The notes under the pieces are model-generated. The model was given only the letters and a program-made list of their open reading frames with translations, searched no databases and had not been told where the DNA came from. A stretch of 64,000 nt of DNA, from assembly GCF_013201825.1 (NCBI RefSeq), contig NZ_CP053836.1, forward strand, positions 1,302,001 through 1,366,000. Direction: 5' to 3'. A program made the translations under genes and the position numbers. Shown in pieces: positions 56,832-64,000 of this stretch (within the stretch, counting starts at the first letter, position 1; the number at the start of each line of letters is the position of its first letter). Source of the DNA: Halarcobacter ebronensis. GTDB taxonomy: Bacteria; Campylobacterota; Campylobacteria; Campylobacterales; Arcobacteraceae.

Positions 56832-57179
56832 ATGCAAAAAGATACAAAAGGCAAGTCAGTTTTTATTAAGTCAGATAAAATTGGTGAAGGTGAACTTGGT
56901 TCAATTCTAATAAAAGGTTTTTTAGGTGCAATGCTAGAGCAAGAGACTCTACCTACAAAAATTGTATGTGTAAATAGTGCAGTTCTTCTTACAACAGTAG
57001 AAGAAAATAACCCTGTTTTACCAATACTAAAAGAGTTAGAACAAAGAGGTATTACAATTTTATCTTGTGGAACTTGTTTAGATTATTATGATAAAAGAGA
57101 AGATTTAAAAGTTGGAAAACCAGGAAATGCTATAGAGACTATAGCAATGCTTCTTAATGAAGATGTTGTAAGTCTTTAA
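56832..57179 (+). CDS. Selenium-metabolism protein, YedF C-terminal (DsrE-like) domain only
   Basis: 115 residues. It matches the C-terminal half of the selenium-associated YedF family: FIKSDKIGEGELGSILIKGFL, then ILSCGTCLDYYDKREDLKVG. The usual N-terminal TusA-like half (CPxP motif) is absent here and in the sequence upstream. YedF proteins occur with selD and are thought to handle reactive sulfur or selenium. Its place right after FDH cluster 3 supports a link with selenium supply to FdhA. Confidence 0.85.
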   Translation: MQKDTKGKSVFIKSDKIGEGELGSILIKGFLGAMLEQETLPTKIVCVNSAVLLTTVEENNPVLPILKELEQRGITILSCGTCLDYYDKREDLKVGKPGNAIETIAMLLNEDVVSL

Positions 57180-57209
57180 ATAAGTAAAGAAATTCTCTTT
57201 ACTTATTTA
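57177..57209. terminator. Bidirectional terminator
   Basis: TAAATAAGTAAAG and CTTTACTTATTTA pair across a 7-base loop between the convergent YedF-like and activase genes. Confidence 0.78.
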
Positions 57210-57959
57210 ATCTATTTCACAGGCAATAAGTGCAGCTCCAAGTGCTCCACTTATTTGAGGTTGAGTTGAAGCTGTAACTTTTTTATTAAGTTTTTTTGAT
57301 ACTAAGTGTATTAAAAATGGATTTAAAGCTCCTCCACCTGTAAAAATAATATTTTCACTTGTAGTTGCAAACTTATTTGCCATAGAGGCAATTCTAGATG
57401 CAATTGCATCATGTACAGCATAACAAATATTTGCTGCACTCTCTTTTTTTGAAATTAATGAGACTACTTCAGATTCGGCAAAGACTGCACACATACTTGA
57501 GATACTTAGCTCTTTATCTGCTTTAAAACCGATTGTTGAAAACTCTTCATAATTAAGACCAATTCTATTTGCAGTAATTTCCAAAAACTTCCCAGTTCCT
57601 GCTGCACATTTGTCATTCATCTTAAAATCAATAAATCCACCATTTGAATCAAGTTTTATAACTTTGCAATCTTGCCCACCCAAGTCTATTACCATATCTG
57701 CACTATTTTGAAAATGATAAGCAGCTCTTGAGTGAGCTTTAATCTCGCTAATTGTAGGAAAATCAAGGGCATCTTTTATCATATCTCTACCATAACCTGT
57801 TGAGATAAGCATTTTAACCTCTTTATTACTTAGATATTTTTTTACTATCTCATCTTGGTCTATTATTGTAGGAATTACCTCTTTATCAATAATATTGAGG
57901 TTTTTATCAATTCCACAGATTTTTGTATATGTTGAGCCTATATCAATTCCCCAATACAT
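57207..57959 (-). CDS. ATP-dependent activator of a 2-hydroxyacyl-CoA dehydratase-type reductase
   Basis: 250 residues of the HgdC/BadG fold. MYWGIDIGSTYTKICGID is the ASKHA phosphate loop. Two cysteines that hold the [4Fe-4S] cluster between subunits are visible in NDKCAAGTGKFLE and SSMCAVFAESEV. The protein uses ATP hydrolysis to push electrons at very low potential onto its partner, the product of the upstream gene on the same strand, 14 bases away. Confidence 0.9.
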   Translation of the reverse strand: MYWGIDIGSTYTKICGIDKNLNIIDKEVIPTIIDQDEIVKKYLSNKEVKMLISTGYGRDMIKDALDFPTISEIKAHSRAAYHFQNSADMVIDLGGQDCKVIKLDSNGGFIDFKMNDKCAAGTGKFLEITANRIGLNYEEFSTIGFKADKELSISSMCAVFAESEVVSLISKKESAANICYAVHDAIASRIASMANKFATTSENIIFTGGGALNPFLIHLVSKKLNKKVTASTQPQISGALGAALIACEID

Positions 57960-57973
57960 CTAGATAATATCCT

Positions 57974-59284
57974 TTAGTTTTTTTTCATTTTTTTAAAGTT
58001 TATGCTCTCTAAAAAGGCTTCAACTCTTGTTTTGATTTGTCCAGCATCTTCAGGAGAGTAATCTGATTCAATTACAAGAGCAGGAATTCCTTCTTTTTCA
58101 AGTGCATCAGTTACAAGTTTTGCTTCAACATTGTAAGTGTGACAAAATGAGAGACTATAATAGATAACTCCATCTAATTTTCTATCTTTATACATTTGAA
58201 GAATTTTATCAATTCTTGGAGTATTTGGAGTAAAACAGGCACAATCTACAGAGCTATATTTTTGAAGAAGTTTTTCCATTAATGAATCTTCATCTTTAAT
58301 CTCATCTATATCTACATTATCTTTATAATATCTATGTCCAATACATGATTCTTCATTTACAATTGCACCACCACTTGTCTCAACTGCTGTGTGTAGTTTC
58401 CAGTTTGGTAAAGCAAAGGGAGTTCCTAAAACCATAAGTCTTGGAGTCTCTTTTTTATAAACGCTATTGTTCTCTTTTACTCTTTGTTCAAGTTCATCAC
58501 ACAAATCATTTAATTTTTGTGTAAATCTAATAGGATCATCTAAAAATGATATTTGGGTAATAAATAGAGCATCTTTTGCACTAATAGGAATAACATCACT
58601 TCCATTCATACTTCTTAATCTATCAAGTCTTTGAAGAGCAAATCTTTTTTCATTTACTATTTTAACTCCATTTTTCATCTCTTCAAATGTGAGTGGTTTT
58701 TTAGTAATCTCTTCCATATGCTCTTTAAATTCACTCAATTCCTCTTTCCACATTTTTAAATCTTTTTCCCTTTTCATATGTGGAATATTCATAACTTTTA
58801 CAGGGTGATGTTTATTTAAAAGTTCCCAAGTTTTCTTTTTTGCTTCACAGGTTGTTTCCCCATAAATAAAATCAGCTGATTGGGTATAAGCACAAGTTTT
58901 TTGTAGTTTGAAACCATATGCAGATTTTATTAGCGGACAGATATTTCTAGGTAGTTCTGTTTCTGCATCCGCAATTGTTGCAGGACTTCCTCCACAAAGA
59001 CCAAAACAGGCTCCACCTGCACCAACAATTATCTCTTCTGGAACAAAAATACAAAATGCACCAATTGCTGGTTTTTTGTTTTTTCTTAGTTCATTGATTT
59101 CTGCAATTCTTTGACCTTGTACTTCGCTCATAAACCAGTCGAAATACTCCATTGCTTTTGGTCTATTTGTTTGAGACATAAATTGATTTTTATACCCCTC
59201 GTATCCCATCTCCATCATTTTTGCATGTCTTTCTACATCAACACCAAGCTCTTCTAATAATTTTTTATGTTCGTGAACACTCAT
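57974..59284 (-). CDS. Double-cubane-type reductase (2-hydroxyacyl-CoA dehydratase family, YjiM-like)
   Basis: 436 residues. Family signatures: VPEEIIVGAGGACFGLCGG, ELPRNICPLIKSAYGF, KTCAYTQSADFIYGETTCEAKK, and later DGVIYYSLSFCHTYN. The single-subunit form with many cysteines fits the double-cubane-cluster proteins of the YjiM group rather than a two-subunit hydroxyacyl-CoA dehydratase. Its physiological substrate is unknown. An inverted repeat shared with the transglutaminase/MerTP promoter lies 84 bases upstream. Confidence 0.85.
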   Translation of the reverse strand: MSVHEHKKLLEELGVDVERHAKMMEMGYEGYKNQFMSQTNRPKAMEYFDWFMSEVQGQRIAEINELRKNKKPAIGAFCIFVPEEIIVGAGGACFGLCGGSPATIADAETELPRNICPLIKSAYGFKLQKTCAYTQSADFIYGETTCEAKKKTWELLNKHHPVKVMNIPHMKREKDLKMWKEELSEFKEHMEEITKKPLTFEEMKNGVKIVNEKRFALQRLDRLRSMNGSDVIPISAKDALFITQISFLDDPIRFTQKLNDLCDELEQRVKENNSVYKKETPRLMVLGTPFALPNWKLHTAVETSGGAIVNEESCIGHRYYKDNVDIDEIKDEDSLMEKLLQKYSSVDCACFTPNTPRIDKILQMYKDRKLDGVIYYSLSFCHTYNVEAKLVTDALEKEGIPALVIESDYSPEDAGQIKTRVEAFLESINFKKMKKN

Positions 59285-59367
59285 AATATAATACCTTTTG
59301 AATTAAATTTGTAGCAAGAGGGTACATGAAAATCTTTTTTGTAGATAAATGAAAATTTTACATGTAA

Positions 59368-59382
59368 GTCTAAACCTTAGAC
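59368..59382. promoter_or_regulatory. Inverted repeat, candidate operator of the reductase operon
   Basis: GTCTAA-ACC-TTAGAC. The core CTAAACCTTAG is the reverse complement of the core of the repeat at 26952-26970. Confidence 0.45.
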
Positions 59383-59516
59383 ATTATTAAGTAGCTGGCT
59401 AAAATTATATTGAATTAGGAATAAAGATTCATTTAAAAAATAAATATTTCTTTAAATTTTATAACTAATAATTTAAAATTAGTTTTTTGATAGGTTTTTA
59501 AAAAAAAGAGTATAGC

Positions 59517-60491
59517 TTAACTATACTCTTCTGTTAGTTTGTTATAAAATTTAACGTATTGAGTGTCACCTTCATCTCTTGCTTTCATTGCAGGTCTTGG
59601 GTGCTCATTTAGTTTTCCTGTAATCATATATGGAACTGAATATCCCCAATCAAGCTCTTTTTCAAGTGGAACAATAAACTCTTCTATAAATTTTAATACA
59701 GGAGTTAACTTATATTTTGGATTCTTTAAAAATCCAACTAGAAGTTCCATAGGACAGTTTCCAGCACCTCTTCCAAGTCCAGAAACAGTAACATCAAGAA
59801 AGCTTGTTCCATAAATCATAGCTTCTAAAGTATTTGCATAAGCTAATTGTAGGTTATTGTGAGCATGGATACCAACTTGTTTTCCTGATACTTTTGCCAC
59901 ATCAAGATATTTCCCTGTTAGTTTATTGATTTGTTCAGGATAAAATGATCCAAAACTATCAGCAATATAAATAACATCAACAGATGATTTTCCAACTTGT
60001 GCTAAAACTTCATCTAATTCATCATCAAACGATTTTGATATTGCCATTATATTACAAGTGGTTTCATAACCTTTTGCATGAAAGTCTTCTATTAAGTCAA
60101 TTGCTTCAGGTAGTTGATGAATATATGTTGCAACTCTAATCATATCAACAACACTCTCATCTTTTGGTGGAATCTCCTCTTTTAAAGTTCTTCCCACATC
60201 TGCCATAACTGCTATTTTAAGAGCTGTATTATTATCTCCAATAACTCTTCTAATATCTTTCTCTTTACAAAAGTTCCAACAACCGTATTCCTCTTCACTC
60301 ATTACAGTTGGAGATACATTTTTACCAATCTCCATATAATCAATTCCAGCTGCAACACACATCTCATAGTGAGCTTTTACAAACTCGTCTGTAAAGTGGT
60401 AGTTATTAACTAACCCACCATCTCTAATAGTACAGTCAAAAACTTTTAAATCTTCTCTTACAGAAAAAATGGAACCTTTCTTTTCTAACAT
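59517..60491 (-). CDS. DRE-TIM metallolyase-type aldolase
   Basis: 324 residues from the ATG at 60491 (AGGAAAA upstream); an open frame extends to 60533. A TIM barrel with the catalytic DCTIRDGG motif near the N-terminus, the metal-binding HAHNN in VGIHAHNNLQLAYAN, and VSGLGRGAGNCPMELL. The family includes HMG-CoA lyase, 4-hydroxy-2-oxovalerate aldolase and isopropylmalate synthase, and no acetaldehyde dehydrogenase partner is near. The exact reaction is not clear. Confidence 0.8.
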   Translation of the reverse strand: MLEKKGSIFSVREDLKVFDCTIRDGGLVNNYHFTDEFVKAHYEMCVAAGIDYMEIGKNVSPTVMSEEEYGCWNFCKEKDIRRVIGDNNTALKIAVMADVGRTLKEEIPPKDESVVDMIRVATYIHQLPEAIDLIEDFHAKGYETTCNIMAISKSFDDELDEVLAQVGKSSVDVIYIADSFGSFYPEQINKLTGKYLDVAKVSGKQVGIHAHNNLQLAYANTLEAMIYGTSFLDVTVSGLGRGAGNCPMELLVGFLKNPKYKLTPVLKFIEEFIVPLEKELDWGYSVPYMITGKLNEHPRPAMKARDEGDTQYVKFYNKLTEEYS

Positions 60492-60603
60492 AATTTTTCC
60501 TAGTCTCTTTTTTAAGGGATATATTTTATCCAAAAAGCTTGGAAATAAAGTTTAAATGGTATTTTGAAAATGGATTTAATTAATTGTAAGCTATAATTCC
60601 CAA

Positions 60604-62796
60604 ATGCAAGAGATATTTAAAAAATTAGATTTAACAGAATATATAGACTCTTTTTCTAAACTATTAGCCAGAGAGAAATCGATTATTTTAGAAGGTGATA
60701 TAAACCTTCATTATAGACTTATCAATGAGCTATCAAAGTTTAATATTAAAGAGCCACCAAAACTTTCAAACCTAGATAATGCACTATTGCATATACAAAA
60801 GCAAGGTGTATTAAAGATATATGAGATATATGAGTTTGTAAAAATAGTTGAGTATTTTAACTACTTAAAAAAGTTTAACTTTGAGGGAAAACTTCAAGAG
60901 TGGATAGATAAAATTGTTATACCAACAGATATACTAAATGTAACCAACTATTTTGATGAAAAATCAAATCTTAGATCTGGAATAAATGAAGATTATGATG
61001 CAATAGGTGAAGCAATAAGTAGAAATAAACAAGAGATTAAACAAAGTTTATATAAGACAATAAATTCATCTAATGTTAGAGCTTATTTGGTTGATTCACA
61101 AGTTCATTATATAAATCAAGAGGAGACAATTTTAGTTAGAGGTGGTTTTAACCATGTTCTAAAAGCAACAGTTTTAGATAGATCAAACTCTGGATTTTTT
61201 TATGTAATACCACATAGTGTAAGTGCTTTAAAACAAAAACAAAGTGACCTTATAAATAAACAAGAGGAGATACTACTTAAAATATGTAGAGATATAAGTT
61301 CACTGTTTGAAAAAAACTTGATGTTTTTAAAGTATATAAACAAAGAGTTTGACAGGTTTGATCACTATCAAGCAAGACTTTTCTTTGCTAAAATTGATGA
61401 TAAGAACTTTATTCTGCCAAATAAAGATAAGAAAAATAAGTTAGTTGATTTTAGACATCCAGCTTTACATGAAGCTAAACCTATAACAATTGATTTTACA
61501 AAAGCTGTTGTTATGATAACAGGGGTAAATGCAGGTGGTAAAACAATGATGTTAAAATCTATTTTATCAGCTGTGCTACTTTCAAAATATCTTCTTCCTT
61601 ATAGAACCCATGCTTCAACACAAGTGGGAAGTTTCAAAGAGATAAATGCAGTTTTAGACGATCCCCAAAGTGTAAAAAATGATATCTCTACTTTTGCAGG
61701 AAGAATGGTTGAGTTTTCAAAACTCTTCTCTTCAAAAAGTGCGATTGTTGGAGTTGATGAAATTGAACTAGGAACAGACTCAGATGAAGCAGCATCTTTA
61801 TTTAAAGTGATAATTGAAGAGCTAATACAAAAAGATATAAAAATCATAATAACAACACACCATAAAAGATTGGCTTCACTTATGGCAGCAAATGAAAATG
61901 TTGAGTTAATAGCAGCTTTATATGATGAAGAGAATAGAAGACCAACCTATGAGTTTTTACAAGGTACAATTGGAAAATCATATGCCTTTGAAACTGCAAG
62001 TAGATATGGGATACCACATAATGTAATTAAAAAAGCAAAAGTGGTATATGGAGAAGATAAAGACAAACTCAATGAACTAATTGAAAGAAGTAGTGCTTTA
62101 GAGATTGAGTATAAAAGAAAACTAGAAAAACTTCAAAATGAGATAGAAGAGTTTGAGAGATTAAGCAAAAATCTAAAAGAGCAAAAAGAGAACTTAGATG
62201 AGTTTATTTTTGAAGAGAAATCAAAACTTCATAGGGAATATAAAGATGCAAGAGATGAGGCTAAAAAAGCAATTAAAGCAAAAATTGCCGAAGGACACCA
62301 ACATCTAAATGTGGCACACGCAAAAGCAAGAGCCATAAAAACTGAACAGGTGCATGATATTGAAGATTTCAAAGTTGGCGATAAAGTAAAATATAGAAGT
62401 TCAAAGGGTGAGATTGTATCAATAAAAGGTAAAAAGGCTTTTATTGAAAATGATGCAGGTATGAAGATGCAAGTATCATTAAGTGATTTAAAACCTAGTG
62501 GAAATATACCAAAAGTTAAAAAGAAATCAACTGTTACAGTTCAAAAACCTAGCACTGGTCATGTACAGTTAGACTTGCATGGACAAAGAGCAGATGAAGC
62601 AATAGAGAATCTTGATAAGTTTTTATCAGATGCTTTAATTGCTGGTTTTGATGAAGTCCTTGTATATCATGGTATAGGAACAGGAAAACTTTCCTTTGCA
62701 GTTAAACAGTTTTTGGACAAACATCCAAGAATCAAAGGTTACTCTGATGCCCATCCAAGCCAAGGTGGTTTTGGGGCAAAAGTGATTAAATTATAG
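60604..62796 (+). CDS. mutS2: MutS2 ATPase/nuclease
   Basis: 730 residues. Walker A is TGVNAGGKTMMLKSI and Walker B lies near IVGVDEIELGTDSDE. A coiled coil of about 90 residues follows (around 495-590), then a KOW-like segment, and the C-terminal Smr domain has LDLHGQRADEA and VYHGIGTGKL. MutS2 suppresses recombination and, in some bacteria, rescues collided ribosomes. The mscS gene follows after 10 bases. Confidence 0.92.
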   Translation: MQEIFKKLDLTEYIDSFSKLLAREKSIILEGDINLHYRLINELSKFNIKEPPKLSNLDNALLHIQKQGVLKIYEIYEFVKIVEYFNYLKKFNFEGKLQEWIDKIVIPTDILNVTNYFDEKSNLRSGINEDYDAIGEAISRNKQEIKQSLYKTINSSNVRAYLVDSQVHYINQEETILVRGGFNHVLKATVLDRSNSGFFYVIPHSVSALKQKQSDLINKQEEILLKICRDISSLFEKNLMFLKYINKEFDRFDHYQARLFFAKIDDKNFILPNKDKKNKLVDFRHPALHEAKPITIDFTKAVVMITGVNAGGKTMMLKSILSAVLLSKYLLPYRTHASTQVGSFKEINAVLDDPQSVKNDISTFAGRMVEFSKLFSSKSAIVGVDEIELGTDSDEAASLFKVIIEELIQKDIKIIITTHHKRLASLMAANENVELIAALYDEENRRPTYEFLQGTIGKSYAFETASRYGIPHNVIKKAKVVYGEDKDKLNELIERSSALEIEYKRKLEKLQNEIEEFERLSKNLKEQKENLDEFIFEEKSKLHREYKDARDEAKKAIKAKIAEGHQHLNVAHAKARAIKTEQVHDIEDFKVGDKVKYRSSKGEIVSIKGKKAFIENDAGMKMQVSLSDLKPSGNIPKVKKKSTVTVQKPSTGHVQLDLHGQRADEAIENLDKFLSDALIAGFDEVLVYHGIGTGKLSFAVKQFLDKHPRIKGYSDAHPSQGGFGAKVIKL

Positions 62797-62806
62797 GAAA
62801 AAAAAG

Positions 62807-63628
62807 ATGGAACAAGAGCTACAAACCATTCAAAAATTTTATAACATCATTATAGAGTTTTTTGTCAACTACAGTTTTCAATTAATAGGTGCAATTATAA
62901 TTTTTGTAATTGGATGGTTTTTAGCAAATAAAATCTCAAATGCTGTAAGAAAATTGTGTGAGAAAAATGAGTTAGATGTTACTTTGACAAAGTTTGTAGT
63001 AAATATTGTTAAATTTGGACTTATTATTGGTATTACTATTATTGCTTTAGGCAAAATTGGTATTACACTTACTCCTTTTATTGCTGGTATTGGTGCCGCT
63101 TCACTTGGGGCTGGTTTGGCTTTACAAGGAACTTTGTCTAACTATGGAGCTGGTTTGTCTATTATTATAGGAAGACCTTTTATTGTTGGAAATACAATTA
63201 CTGTTGAAGGTATTAGTGGTGTAGTTGAAGAGATAAGACTTGCAAATACAATTCTTTCAACTGAAGATGGAGAGATAATTACAATTCCAAACAAACATAT
63301 AATAGGTGAAGTGATTGTAAACTCTTTTGAGTATAAAGTTGTGGAGAGTGTAGTTGGAATTGATTATAAGTGTGATCCTAAAAAAGCAATAGAGGCAATA
63401 AGAGCTGTTTTAAATAGTTTTGAAAATGAAGTTTCAAAAGAGTTAAAAGCACAAATAGGAATAAAAGAGTTTGGTGATTTTTCTATAAATATAGAGCTTA
63501 GATATTGGAGTTTAACAAAATCATATTTTGAGACACAATATAGGGTGAATTTGGCTATTTATGAAGCCTTTAAACAAAATAATATAAATATCCCATTCCC
63601 AACATATAATCTAATAAAAAAAGACTAA
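62807..63628 (+). CDS. Small-conductance mechanosensitive channel (MscS)
   Basis: 273 residues, close to the E. coli MscS length. Three membrane helices, the pore helix GIGAASLGAGLALQGTLSNY, and the beta domain IGRPFIVGNTITVEGISGVV with TIPNKHIIGEVI. It opens under membrane tension to release solutes. It is the second MscS-family protein of the window and lacks the coiled-coil N-terminus of the first. Confidence 0.92.
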   Translation: MEQELQTIQKFYNIIIEFFVNYSFQLIGAIIIFVIGWFLANKISNAVRKLCEKNELDVTLTKFVVNIVKFGLIIGITIIALGKIGITLTPFIAGIGAASLGAGLALQGTLSNYGAGLSIIIGRPFIVGNTITVEGISGVVEEIRLANTILSTEDGEIITIPNKHIIGEVIVNSFEYKVVESVVGIDYKCDPKKAIEAIRAVLNSFENEVSKELKAQIGIKEFGDFSINIELRYWSLTKSYFETQYRVNLAIYEAFKQNNINIPFPTYNLIKKD

Positions 63629-63655
63629 AAGTTATTACTTAATGTAATAACTTTT
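63627..63655. terminator. Bidirectional terminator
   Basis: AAAAGTTATTAC and GTAATAACTTTT pair across a 5-base loop between mscS and the convergent threonine aldolase gene. Confidence 0.78.
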
Positions 63656-64000
63656 AAATACTTCAATAACCTTTTTAATATCTTTTTTTGAAATATCCCT
63701 ATGAACTACTATTCTTAACTCTCCATATCCCGATATTAGAATCCCATTGTTTTTTAGATATTCTACTAACTCTTTTGAGTTTTCAACCTCAATAAATAGC
63801 ATATTTGTATCATTTGATATGATTTTTATTTTATCTATCTTTTTTAGTTTTTTTGTTAAATATTTTGCTAATTCATGGTCTTTTTTCAAATTTTTAATAT
63901 GGTTGTCTAAAGCATAAGTTGCAGCTGCAGCTAAAAGTCCAGATTGTCTAAGTCCACCACCAAGCATTTTTCTATAATGTCTAGCTTCTTTTATAAACTC
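63635..64000 (-). CDS. ltaE: Low-specificity L-threonine aldolase, C-terminal part (cut by window edge)
   Basis: 122 codons are in the window and the frame is open to the edge (EFIKEARHYRKMLGGGLRQSG). The RKMLGGGxRQxG motif and the C-terminal small domain (TNMLFIEVEN, then RIVVHRDIS) are typical of threonine aldolases, PLP enzymes that split threonine into glycine and acetaldehyde. The PLP lysine lies outside the window. Confidence 0.85.
   Translation of the reverse strand, partial: EFIKEARHYRKMLGGGLRQSGLLAAAATYALDNHIKNLKKDHELAKYLTKKLKKIDKIKIISNDTNMLFIEVENSKELVEYLKNNGILISGYGELRIVVHRDISKKDIKKVIEVFKSYYIK

Noticed and set aside
1-64000. CRISPR array, rRNA operon, or prophage
   Set aside because: I saw no regularly spaced repeats, no rRNA-like stretches and no phage structural genes. 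The repeats present are the large FDH duplication and simple hairpins.

Overview
The window is AT-rich, densely coded DNA from a Campylobacterota bacterium, most likely of the Arcobacter group. I base this on gene content and order (aroB, mscS, mtaB, FtsH-like ATPase, bioV, mogA), on many chemotaxis and two-component genes, and on an atypical short BioV. This is inference from protein families; no search was run.

Layout. 1-3200: a wrecked REP-type transposase, then a FecR/TbpB-like surface protein next to a Slam-like outer-membrane protein. 3300-5850: a response regulator and its 7TMR-DISM histidine kinase. 5900-7400: a tautomerase, cupin and TetR operon with two matching operators. 7600-9900: a phosphoethanolamine transferase and a PAP2 phosphatase (lipid A modification). 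9985-12190: fur, a TauE/SafE permease and a DsbA-like thioredoxin. 12360-18845: an aroB-to-mogA operon. 18868-22115: a split aerotaxis-type MCP/PAS pair and an SLC13 transporter. 22133-26506: the complete selenocysteine system (selB, selA, tRNA-Sec, and a selD that itself reads an in-frame UGA). 27030-31439: a transglutaminase-like protein with MerT/MerP-like partners, an MCP and a Panacea-domain protein.

31900-56812 is the core of the window: three formate dehydrogenase clusters. Cluster 1 (31901-38917) and cluster 2 (42553-51654) each encode a multi-[4Fe-4S] accessory protein, a TorD-type chaperone, a small Tat protein, a selenocysteine FdhA (in-frame TGA), FdhB and FdhC. Cluster 2 continues into FdhD, an unknown small protein and a NifS-like protein. 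Cluster 3 (52014-56717) is a segmental duplication of the structural half of cluster 2, but its FdhA has cysteine (TGT) instead of selenocysteine. A 16-bp palindrome of the form GTAAA-N6-TTTAC lies upstream of all three clusters. A substrate-binding protein, histidine kinase and response regulator cassette sits between clusters 1 and 2 and is a candidate regulator.

56832-59284 holds a stand-alone YedF C-terminal domain and a double-cubane-type reductase with its ATP-dependent activator. The right end carries a DRE-TIM aldolase, mutS2, a second MscS channel and a threonine aldolase cut by the window edge.

Taken together, the window is a selenium and formate respiration island. SelD makes selenophosphate, SelA loads it onto tRNA-Sec, and SelB decodes UGA in selD and in two fdhA genes. 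TorD, FdhD and perhaps the NifS-like protein mature the enzymes, which exit by Tat and feed electrons through FdhB and FdhC to quinone. The Cys-FdhA copy offers a selenium-independent back-up, and its former SECIS hairpin is disrupted by a synonymous change.
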